64,000 bases of DNA from Atherinomorus stipes (lineage: Eukaryota; Chordata; Actinopteri; Atheriniformes; Atherinidae): NCBI GenBank assembly GCA_023101725.1, contig JALJCO010010210.1:124001-188000 (forward strand). The letters run 5' to 3'. Every line of letters starts with the position of its first letter. Positions within the stretch are counted from its first letter, which is position 1. The position numbers and the translations under genes are program-made. Under the pieces are notes generated by a model. The model was not told where the DNA came from, did no database searches, and saw only the letters and a program-made list of their open reading frames with translations. Shown here in pieces: positions 12,356-22,046 of this stretch.

Positions 12356-13959
12356 GAGTCAAAGCCATAAACCCAATCCCAATTCAACCCTTTGGCTTTA
12401 TGCCTTCATTTTACACGTTGCAGTACTGTGTAGAATGTCCATTTTTCTACAAGGAATATATGTCTGTGGACTATCTAGCCATCTGCATGATCCTTTAAAA
12501 CACCATGTAAAAGGCTAGAAGAGCAGGACCCCTATGCACCTCATCTTCTTGATGAAAATATCTTAGGATATGATCCCTCTAAAGTTTGGTGATGTTGACA
12601 ATTGCTCATCAGCATAATGCCATCTTTTATTTTGGAAGGCAGTTTTTGCAAGACAACCTCTCCCATAGCATTTGAATGACCCTGGTTTATTCATGTTAAT
12701 CATTTGAGGACATAATTTGAACATTGTTGAGTGCTTTGTTTTAGAGTCTACAAAAAGTTAAGGGGTTTTTGTTTTTTGTTTTTTTTTAGACATTGTTTAG
12801 AGATATAAAAGTTTCAGTTATGTTGAACCTGACAGTGTTGGTGGGGAAAGAAGCTATTTTGATAAAAACAAACACTACATTTATTCAGACTACTTCATGC
12901 CAGGTCTTTGGACCCATACTTGGACACTACAGAGAAACAATGCAAGACAGGGGATGTTACCAGATGGTTGGAAATACTAAATTATAATTTATAGCAGATG
13001 TTCCCATCCCAAATCTGTTATGTTGACCACAGGGAGCTTAAACTTAATGCTGAATGCCCAGATAGCTCTCAGCAGTAGTTCTCACCTCAAACAAAGTAAG
13101 CCTGGTGAAAATGCTTTATGGCAGCCGTCAAGCTGTTCCACGTTGATGGAAAAACATAATTAATTTGGACCAATTTTGAAATGGCTCTGAATCCAGAATT
13201 TGTATAAAATGTCTCTGTTGATGGCTGTCCATGCAGGGCATCATTATTCCTCACCACATGAATTTCCTTTCAGAGCCTTCCAGTGATCAATCCGCAATCA
13301 TGCTATTATTATGGCCCCATTTCCAACAATGGAAGTGAAATTGAAGCTCCAGTGACTTGTTGAATGAAACCCTAATGGATAGCTGTGTGAAACTGCTACA
13401 GAGACTGATTAATTAGTCCGTCACTATGAGCTCTAAAGCCTCTTCTTTCCATCTCATTAGAACAAAAGCCCTCACATCTTGGGTGCAATACTTATCTTTT
13501 CAGTGTAGTGAAAACTGATATCCTTTGCATGTACAAATGCCTGATAAGGTTTAAGAGTTGCAGCCATGGATGGAGATTACATTTGTTTTACTTTTTTGCT
13601 GCACATCATGACTATATTTTGTGCCGACCTCAATTCCCTATGATTACTGGTGTTCTGATTGTGTAACCGGAGCAGGACTAGAGGCTGACCAGTAGGCAAG
13701 CCCAGATTAAGGAAGCAGGGGCCCCTGGGCACAAAGTCTTGAAGGGCCCCTCCAATCACAACCAAAAGGACATCATATATAATGTCCATCATTCAGATTT
13801 CACACCGCATTATTGTAAAACATTTCTCAGCTGGCAGCAACAACATGAAGACACTACATTGCAATCAAACTATAGCGCATGTAAATATCTGGAGTTTCTT
13901 TGTATCTTTTTTGTCTTCCTCTTTCTTTCTCTGTCCTCCTCTTATGTCTTTATAAACTA
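12356..13959. other. intergenic, no gene seen
   Basis: No recognised gene or repeat. A GGCCCC-rich patch lies near 13715-13750. Frames are short and without resemblance to known domains. Confidence 0.55.
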
Positions 13960-14468
13960 TCAGAGCCAGATGACTACAGACCAGCTGTCCTGACATCTCA
14001 CATCATGAAAGTCCTGCAGAAACTGTCATTGGCTCACCTCAATAAGCAGTCAACATCTTTCAGGACCCATTCCAGTCTGCATATCATAATGTCTTGAGGT
14101 TGAAAGCACCATCATCTTCCTGCTTCAGAGATCTCACTCTCATCTGGATCAATCAGGCAGCGCTTTGAGGGTCATGTTCTTTGATTTCTAAAGTGTTTTT
14201 AATACAATTCAGCTGCTTTGTTCCAGTATGTGAGAAGCTCCATCAGTTCCTGGTGGATTCCTCCTCCACCACCTGGACTTTTGAACAGCTACCAAACAGA
14301 CCACAGTGTGTCCGAGATGGAGGTCTGCAGAACTGAAGCACCACAAAGCACTGTATTCTCACCATTTCTGGTCAGTCACTTGGTGAGATGGTGCAGAAAC
14401 AATCAGCTCATCTTCAACACAAACACAACATGAGAGATGATCGTTGACTTCTGGAAGAACTGGACTCA
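13960..14468 (+). pseudogene. decayed CR1/L2-type LINE, internal fragment
   Basis: Plus-strand frames carry reverse-transcriptase sequence in the right order but broken by stops and frameshifts. First comes EPDDYRPAVLTSHIMKVLQ, the block before the palm. A degraded FFDF.S.FNTI region follows near 14176-14210. Then EVCRTEAPQSTVFSPFLVS replaces the usual GAPQG block, then WCRNNQLIFNTNT, and finally REMIVDFW before the similarity ends. Both ends of the element are missing. It differs from the 4.8-kb LINE, so it is another family or a much older copy. Confidence 0.75.
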
Positions 14469-15400
14469 TTTATTTTCTATAAATTCTATAACTCAGCATT
14501 CCTAGCTTGATGGATAAGCTTTCACCTGATATAGTCAAAGTTCTGTTTTATCTTCAACATCACAAACTCAAAAGGAGGACGGACTGAGCTGCTCAGAGAT
14601 GAATTAGCTTCTGAATGGGCACCATCAACCTGTCTTGCTCTGTTTTGCTTTTCCTGTTTTTTCTTGTCTTTTCTCATCAACATGCAGAAAACTTGTCCTC
14701 ATTAGATAAACCTGCTCTTACCAGTTTAATAGTAACAGTCCACCTGGTCCATTTTCTCTTTTTCAAATCAATAAAGCTCAATAACTAATTTAATAAATCT
14801 CCCACAAATATTTTTTGTGCGAATTCTTCTGCCCCTTTCACAAGGAAAAAATTAAACTACTAAATCTCTCAAGATTATTTTTAGGTGAAAGTGTAAAAGG
14901 GATTCTTAAGACAGAGAAGTAATAAATAGAAAATTATCTGCAGCAGTTTTAGTCAAAGCCATTAAGAAAACTCGCCCCAGCTATTGAAAATAAATGGTGT
15001 TACATAATGTAAGAATAATATCTAGTGTACAACTACTGCTCATCCTCATCCACAAATCCAGCAGGAGCTCTCTTCTTTGTCATAAAATGAGAAACTTTAT
15101 TTTCTGTCACAGGGTGACAGAATTGTGTAATTATCTAGACTGTCTCACTTTTTTTTCCTTCACTTTATAATATATGTGCAAACAAACTTCCAGAAAGGCG
15201 CTATTATTTACAACTCTGATCCTCTTTCTCACCGCTGCACAAATCGAACACAGCGCAGACACCTGTGTCTTTACCGTAATGTGCTGCATATCAGCGCAAA
15301 GCTGCGCTTCTCAGCCTTCAGAATCTGCTGAAATTACGACAATTGCGTAAGCAGTTGAAGAATTACGGTCATTGTAAGAACGTTAGCTAACGTACCTTAT
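14469..15400. other. intergenic, no gene seen
   Basis: AT-rich sequence. An AATAAA-containing stretch near 14765-14800 could be a leftover 3' end of the LINE just upstream, but this is not certain. Otherwise nothing recognised. Confidence 0.5.
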
Positions 15401-15710
15401 GTTAAAAAGGCGCTGCTACCGGAGGCCAGACTGAGAGGTGGCGGTGGGTCCGCTTTCATAAGTTCTTCACCAGTCGACCAGTCTAGTTACAAACCCCCCA
15501 CTGAGAGACCTGGTGGTTTGGAATTTTTATTGTGGTTAATCCCTCTGGGGCCCCCTACTGGTGGGAGTAGTGGTGTTTTATTTTCATTTCTGCCAAGCGG
15601 GGGCCTCATATTATATTTTCTTTTCTTCTCGGCGCGGGCGGCGGGGGGGGGGGGGCGTGTGTGGCGGAGCCCGCATGCCAATAGGATGGCTCATCCTTAC
15701 CCCTAAGCAT
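15401..15710. repeat. GC-rich patch of unknown origin with G-run
   Basis: This ~300-bp patch is far richer in G+C than its surroundings and includes a 13-base G-run (15643-15655) in a GC-only context. Frames on both strands are by-products of composition. It may be part of an unrecognised transposon, and the G-run may be a sequencing or consensus artefact. It contains a good CTCF-type motif (15550-15561). Confidence 0.45.
15550..15561 (-). promoter_or_regulatory. CTCF-type motif
   Basis: On the minus strand the 12-mer CCAGTAGGGGGC fits the CTCF core consensus CCASYAGRKGGC at every position. Occupancy cannot be inferred from sequence; it lies inside a GC-rich patch that may be repeat-derived. 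Confidence 0.4.
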
Positions 15711-17016
15711 CAGGAGGAGGAGCTGGAAGTAACCATAAGAAAACAATATATAATAAAACAACAAAAAATACAACCTAAAAGTTGGGATGCTGTGTAAACT
15801 GTAAGGGAATTACACTTGCAGAATTCTACATTTAGCTGAATAAAAAGAAATGAAGCCTTAAAACTTATGTCAAGTGGAAACATTTCAGCAATAAAATGCC
15901 AAGAATATGTGGAGGGCTTGCCCCTCTATAGCTCTACTTGTCAACACCTGCTAACGCTTGCTTTTGAGTGTAATGTGAAAGCATTTAATAAGTATTCAGT
16001 CCCATGTGACATGACTGTCATAGTCATGGGATTAATTGGCTTCAGCGCTCAACATTGATAAACACCTGGGTACACACATTAATTTTCCCCATGATGCACT
16101 CAGAAGGACAGGAGTGGGCACAGCACACTTTTTCCTCAACAGAGAAAACTTTTACTGACTAATGTCTCACTTCAAGGCTCCAAAAGTGACAGCAACAACT
16201 CACAGACAAAAGAGAAGAAGCTGATCGATCTTACCTGACTGTAGGCAGCTAGCAGCTCAATTTCAGACCCTCTGCGTGGGGCTTATGTCCAAAACGCAGT
16301 CAAAAATCATACACTAGCCTTATCTCAGAAAGGCATGCTTATCAAAAAGGTGATCCAGCACAGCCTGGAACTTAAAGGCTTGTGCCCTGGGAGGCTCGTA
16401 AGAACTGGATTGCTTCTGAATTCACCCTTCAAAGCATTGTGTTGCAGTCCGTGGCAAAGTTGAGGAGGTAGATTCCAAAAGCTGGACTACAGGCAAATGG
16501 ATTTAAAGTTGAGTCTATTTAAGAAACAAACAAAGTGCTGGATGTGCAAGAAAGTTACAAGGACCTAAACTGGATACTAATGACAATAAAGCTCAGGTGA
16601 AAAGTGAAGATGGACTGAGAGACAAAACCAGCTAAAACAGATGAACTGCAGGGCTGACAGGCAATGAACTGGCACTGAGGGAGTAATGACAGATGAGAAA
16701 CAGGTGTGAGACGCAGCAACTAAGAACCAGCCGTAATAGAGGAGCAGGAAATGAACAGGAGACAAACTAATGAAAGGAAAAGAAAGATTAAACACAGAGG
16801 AACCTCCATCTAACTAAAAGACAGTCAGTCTTGGCTGAAAGCTCAAAACAGATATCCAAGAACTAAACTCAACAGAACCCCCCAAAAAGTTCACATTACA
16901 TTTGGCTATGGGAGAATATTTTAAAAAGCTTGTATTATTGTGTGTCCTTGCATTTCAAAGAGCCCATTTAAATCTGCTACTTTTGAACTTAAACATTTGT
17001 GCTGTATATGCATGTG

Positions 17017-17017
<1 letters not shown>
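15711..17017. other. intergenic, no gene seen
   Basis: No gene or clear repeat recognised. Short frames on both strands lack domains. Confidence 0.55.

Positions 17018-17051
<34 letters not shown>
17018..17051. repeat. (TA)17 microsatellite
   Basis: Perfect alternating TA over 34 bases, directly after CATGTGT. Confidence 0.95.
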
Positions 17052-17054
<3 letters not shown>

Positions 17055-17464
17055 AGAAAGTTGATCAGTCAGATGATGATGGTCTTTAACAAGAGATTTG
17101 CAATTATTTAGGAGGTATTTTATATCCAGTGTACATAAATTTGGGCTCAAGACTCAAAGAATCTGAAGAAACGTCTATACACAAGGGCCAAATCCATTTA
17201 AATATGGAGGTCTACAATGGCAATCACAGCATGGGCTCAAGAACTCTTCTGAATGTTGTCATTACTAATGAAAAGCACTGAACAGGTGAAGTATAAACCA
17301 TCCTGTGGTTTAATGAATAAAGCTGTTAAATTTCCTTTGGAAACCATGTATGCTGTAACTTCCAGGCTGAACATGAAAATTAGCATTTAATAAGTTATCA
17401 GACTTTAAAGGCCAGCATTACTGCAGGGGTGGCTAGGGTCCCTCTGCTGAACTTTGCCTTGATC
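17052..17464. other. intergenic, no gene seen
   Basis: No feature recognised between the TA microsatellite and the duplicated segment downstream. Confidence 0.55.
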
Positions 17465-17845
17465 GGAAGTCTCGTTGCGTCCTCCGTGACTGTTTAAGAA
17501 AAAATTTTGAAGGAGGGGGGTTTAATAATTCAAAAATTATAAGATCTAGTTTAAATTAAAAGAAAAAAAAAAAAAAATATTTTATTCCAAAGGGAGAATA
17601 AAAAAAAAATATAAAAGAGGGAGAAAATAAAAAAAGAGAGGGGAGAGAATATTTTATTACACAGAGAAAAAAAAGCTCGGTGGGGGGGTTCCTTCGGCAG
17701 CAGAAACCCCCAGCGACGGGAAGGAGATGTTTTTGTTACTGTCTAAAAGAAGTCGAAAAAATTTGTGTAGGGGGGAGGTTTTTTTAAAAACATGCGTGCT
17801 GGGAAGGATGGTGCGGTCCGGCCTGTTTTCGTCTCCGCCTCTCTA
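17465..17845. repeat. tandem duplicate, copy A, error-rich
   Basis: Aligns collinearly with 17912-18285. Shared landmarks: TCTCGTTGCGTCCTCCG / CCTCGTTACGTCATCCG; AAATTTTGAAG / AAATCTTGAAG; GGGTTTA; the degraded Rex1 tail; TCTTTTATTACACAGAGA / TATTTTATTACACAGAGA; CAGCGACGGGAAGGAGATG / CACGGCCAGCAGATG. Copy A is marked by swollen A and G runs (17567-17660, 17684-17690), which make it look like an uncorrected read consensus rather than ordinary divergence. Confidence 0.65.
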
Positions 17846-17911
17846 TATGAACCAGAAGCCGGCTCCCTCCCTATTGGTGTTAGGAGGCCAAAAGCCACGA
17901 GCCCACACGGC

Positions 17912-18285
17912 CGAGGCCTCGTTACGTCATCCGCGAGTGTCGAGACGAAATCTTGAAGAGACTGGGTTTATCAATCTGTCAAAGTTTAATACGAGGTCCA
18001 GTCAATTGGAAATTAAATGAAAAATACTTTATTTATCCCAGAGGATAATACCAAGATATTAACGACAGAGGAAACACTAACAGAAGGTTGAGAACGTATC
18101 TTTTATTACACAGAGACAAGATAGCTCACGGCAGCGCTTCCCTCAGCTGCAGTACACACCCACGGCCAGCAGATGGAGCTCTTACTGACTGTCTCAAATG
18201 TCTCGAGACTTCGTGTCGATCTTTTGGCAGCTGTGTCAAAATGTCTGTGTCTCATGAAGCTTCGTTTTCACCATCCCTACTTGTG
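17912..18285 (-). mobile_element. tandem duplicate, copy B, hAT-like end
   Basis: The better-preserved copy of the pair. On the minus strand its right edge reads TAGGGATGGTGAAAACGAAG and then a segment of TCTCGAGACA-type repeats, an end style seen in teleost hAT elements. A related edge occurs at 19025-19069 (minus: TAGGGATGGTAAAACCAAAG), so two copies of this end lie about 790 bp apart. It carries an inserted Rex1-type tail on the minus strand at 18013-18055. No transposase frame was found, and the opposite terminus is not resolved. Confidence 0.5.
18013..18055 (-). mobile_element. Rex1-like LINE tail, minus strand
   Basis: The minus strand reads CCTCTGGGATAAATAAAGTATTTTTCATTTAATTTC, the same 3' tail as at 8246-8310. 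Only the extreme 3' end is present. A degraded equivalent sits at the same relative place in the upstream duplicate (17555-17600), so this insertion preceded the duplication. Confidence 0.65.
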
Positions 18286-18994
18286 CGTACTTGGCGGCTC
18301 GTGAAACGTCATCATCCACGGTCCAAGTCATGTTCCATTAAAAAGTTCGCTTCTCGGCAAGTATGCTGGAAATCCCCGGATGAAAACTTCCCCCACCCAT
18401 TTTACCGAGCATGCATCAGAGGAGGCTCGTGCGTACTTGGCCAGATATAAATCCCAGCATGCACCTGCACACGCGCAGCGTTTGGTAGCCTCACTCTTCC
18501 CTCCTCCACCTGCAACAGCCAAACCTGAGTGATCATTTCCATTCTTTCCTGTTCTTGGCCTTTTATCTGCAGCTCTTTCCTCTCACAGCTGATTTTGATC
18601 ATATAATTATGACCTGATTACATGTTTGCATTAATGTGCTTATGCATTGTAAATAAATATAATGTACACGTTGGGGAAAAAAAACTTCCACTTAGTGTAA
18701 GTGTTTTTGGAGCAGTTATTTTGTTTTTATTGGTTTCAGTACCATTACTACATCTCCACAACAATCAATGACAAACAGCTGTAGAATAATACAATATTAT
18801 TTTCATGTTGACAGGCAGCCCACTGCTGCACACCGTTGGTGGTGATGTCACAAGTTTGTGTTGTCTCAATCCGTCAAGTAGGCAGAGCCCGTGCTTGTGA
18901 ACTCCACAAGTGCAGACTTCCAGTACGTCCCCACAAGTCTGTACTCACAAGTACACGAGTATGCACTACGCAAACTAGGAATTGAAAAACGGCC
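18286..18994 (-). mobile_element. ISL2EU-like DNA transposon remnant
   Basis: The right edge on the minus strand reads GGCCGTTTTTCAATTCCTAG followed by TTTGCGTAGTGCATACTCG and CTTGTGAGTACAGACTTGTGG. That resembles the ISL2EU (PIF-Harbinger-related) terminus as recalled from teleosts. GTGCGTACTTGG occurs twice at the other side (near 18288 and 18431). No transposase frame is visible. The left boundary and the class assignment are uncertain. Confidence 0.4.
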
Positions 18995-19465
18995 ATGGTG
19001 TCAATCTCACAGCAGTTTTGCCACAGTGTCTCATTGTCTGATGAGGCTTTGGTTTTACCATCCCTAGGCCAAATCCAGTCCTTGATCAGTTTTTCATTTG
19101 CTATTGTCCATGAAATTAACTAAAGTTAGCATGGGACTCTTGAAATCTTGTTAACTTTACAAAATAAATTTACCTGGATCTGATTTTCTCTCAGCTGAAG
19201 TAATAAAAATTGCAGACGACGTTATCATCGTCGCTGCTGTAACTCCTCTAAAATCAGCAGAACAATGGTAAGGCTGATATGTTGGAGCTCCATTTTGCTT
19301 TGGTTTAGCATCAGTTGCTAGGCAATGGGAGATATTCTGAGGAGGCTAGACTGTCCGAATTTAACAGCCTGTCACTTCCACCTTACGCGGTCGAAAGGAA
19401 TACCCAGCCTATGTAGAGTAGGACGCGTCCTTTGAAGGGCCAAGCCCTTGGATTTGGACATAGCC

Positions 19466-19585
19466 ATCATCATTCAGCTCAGAGGCTGGGTAACGAGCCA
19501 TTCATTTGATTCAGGTGTGCTGGAGAAGGGACACAACCAAAATATGCAGGATAGTAGTTCAAGGACGAGACTTGGCCACCCCCTG
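19466..19585 (-). mobile_element. truncated short hAT derivative
   Basis: Matches the inverse of the complete element at 19641-19862: CATTCAGCTC.GAGGCTGG..TAACGAGC, TTCAGGTGTG(C/T)TGGAGAAG, CAGGATAGTAG, and the terminal CACCCCCTG ending at 19585. The other half is missing, so no target duplication can be read. It lies 56 bp from the complete copy and in the opposite orientation. Confidence 0.6.
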
Positions 19586-19640
19586 TATTACTGTTTTGGT
19601 TACGTGAACATCTGTGAAGGCATCATAGATTTCTTTAGAG

Positions 19641-19862
19641 CAGGGGGTCCAAATCCAGTCCTGGAGAGCTACTATCCTGCCCATTTTGGCTGCATCTCTT
19701 CTCCAACACACCTGAGTCCAATAAAGTGCTCGTTACCAGCCTCTGCGGAGCTGAATGACATGTGCATGAGGAAATTAACCATTTGATTCAGGTGTGTTGG
19801 AGTGGGTATGTTCTAAGAATTGCAGGATAGTAGCTCTCGAGGACCGGACTTGGGCACCCCTG
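19641..19862 (+). mobile_element. short hAT derivative with perfect 8-bp target duplication
   Basis: A 222-bp non-autonomous element. The ends are inverted: CAGGGGGTCCAAATCCAGTC at the left, and GACCGGACTTGGGCACCCCTG, the complement of that form, at the right. The similarity extends about 40 bp inward through GAGAGCTACTATCCTGC. The octamer CTTTAGAG flanks both sides exactly (19633-19640 and 19863-19870). An 8-bp duplication with CAGGGGTG ends is the hAT signature. There is no coding capacity. Confidence 0.88.
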
Positions 19863-19970
19863 CTTTAGAGCAACATTTGCTGCCATGCAGATGAAGTATT
19901 TTTAATCTGTTAAAGCTTTGATCATTTAAAGGTGATAGCTACAAGTTCAGTTCCTCCCTGCCAGTAGGAG

Positions 19971-19984
19971 GCACATTAACACTT
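19971..19984 (+). promoter_or_regulatory. possible CTCF-type motif
   Basis: CCAGTAGGAGGCAC fits the CTCF core apart from one position (A in place of K). It is a candidate only. Confidence 0.25.
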
Positions 19985-19999
19985 ACTAAACTAGCATGT

Positions 20000-22024
20000 G
20001 CAACATTACAGAACTGGCCTGTTAATTAGCACAACTCCACTACTTCCTGAACTTAGTAGTGCTCCTCTGTTTCCTGTCTTTCATTATTGGACAATTTGAT
20101 TAATCCAGGTGTGTCTGACCAGTTACTGAGGTCGATAATGGCAAAGAATCCCAAAGTTGGCATGGTAATCGAATGTAAATATTTAGTCATTAGACCCTTT
20201 AAAAGTGATAAAACAATTATGCTATAAAAAATGGGGGGGGGGGGGGGTAAAAAATTATACTTTTATTCTGCATCCTTCTACACATTCTGTTAATGTTTTT
20301 TGGGTTTTTTTTTTTAATTGTTGATGAAAAAGTTGTAGCTATCACTACAGACGCTACTATAGACGCTGCAAAAATTAAATCTTTATGTAAAGCAACAGTT
20401 TGGCTTAACAGTAAAGGAGGGTACTAAAACTGTCTTGTCTGCACTCCAGACTAACGATGTGACATTTCATATTCCTCATAGCAACTGAGAAGAGCTGAGT
20501 CCCATCAGAGAATCAATCCATGCAAACAAGGAAGAAGAAGTTTTCTTTTCGTGGGCATACCATGTGCCCCATCTCATATGAGGACAGATTTGGATCTGTC
20601 ATGTAAAAGACAAAAGGTGGGGACAAATTGGAAAGATTTAGATGCAAGTGCATTCAGAAAAGGGAAGAAATGACAAAGAATTGATAAAGAAGCAGCATCT
20701 GGCTGGATCTCAGTGTTTGCAAATTGCAAAGCTGAGTGCAGAATTGGTCAAAATGACCATATCCATCAGATCAGGGTCAACAACAAACCTCCATAAATAT
20801 TTAAGACTCGCCCACGTGTCCATGCTGCTGCCCTCAGGGCAGGAGTGCTTGTCATCCTCTGGCACAGTTCAGCTAATTCTGACTGACTAGGATTATTATT
20901 GCAGTTCCTGACCTTGGAAAAGTTTTGTTCCAGTTTCTGCAGCTGCAGTATCTACCTTGCATCCATTCATTTTAAAGGTTTGATTATGTTAAAGGTGCAT
21001 GACAACAAATTCAACTTTTGTGTGGTTTTGGGAGTATAATAAGATCTGAAATGCAGTGATGAGGCCATGTGAATGTCAAAGCGAGTATCAAAGTTCCTGT
21101 TCATGGATGATCAGCTTTTGTCTTTGTTCAAAAACGGTGAATCAGACAGCAGCTTATCATTCTGCGTGATTCATATTCTCCAATTAGAGCCGCCCCCCCC
21201 CCTGTCACCTTCCTCCCCGCTGATACACGGACCAAGCTAGTCTGCATTCCTGAACATGGGTGATTTCAGGTTGAGGTTTTTGGACAAATTCATTTTTAAA
21301 AGAACCTCTGCAGCAACGCTGAAGGAGGCGATCAGAACGTTGTCATTATCCGTTATTTTATTTATTTTCTAAATGCTGTCATGTCTGATAAATGTACATT
21401 CACAGTCTGAAGTGCTCATGATGCTAACAGATAGCCTTTGACCACAAGCTACTTGCAGGTTAAGCTTGTTTCTCTAAATAAAGTTACACTGTAGCTAAAT
21501 AAGGCTGTAACCAATCAAAAATTAAGTCAAATTAGTTTCAGGCAGATCATATCATTAAAATGACATTATTTTTTCTTGGAGCATTGACACATGCAAGTAC
21601 AACTACATGATATAATTTATACTTCTATATCATCACTCCTTTAAACAAACATAACTGGCTTTCACATTTCTATGTAAATTCATTTTTTTATGAAAACTGA
21701 GTAAATTGTTTACCAACACAAAAACCATTAATAACTATTAAATTAGGCTAAAATAGAAGGATCTGAGTGAAAATAGAGGAAGAGCAATTTCGAAACTAGG
21801 AGCCAGCTCTTCTGAAGGAACCAAGCCAAAGACCCGACTCTTTGAAAAAAGTCACCCTACACTAATAGTCCAGACCCGTAACTCCCTTAAAAATGTTATT
21901 TTTGGTCTAAACTGAGCAGCTTACATCATATGTATATAGATTTATTTATGTGTTTGTCTGTGCATGAATATTTATGTGTGTTGAAGCAGAGTTAAATAAA
22001 CATGGGGTAACTTACAGTACTGCT
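20000..22024. other. intergenic, no gene seen
   Basis: No gene recognised. It holds a 15-base G-run (20233-20247), a T-run near 20300-20316 and a C-run near 21191-21201. A stretch near 21795-21850 (GAGCCAGCTCTTC, CCCGACTCTTTGAAAAAAG) recalls a fragment of a hAT-type repeat, but it is too short to annotate. Confidence 0.5.
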
Positions 22025-22046
22025 AAAAAAAAAAAAAAAAAAAAAA
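22025..22046. repeat. poly-A run
   Basis: Twenty-two uninterrupted A residues, preceded by AACTTACAGTACTGCT. No LINE or SINE body was recognised upstream. Confidence 0.9.

Noticed and set aside
21795..21860. hAT fragment with GAGCCAGCTCTT / CCGACTCTTTG
   Set aside because: Too short, and no terminus could be identified.
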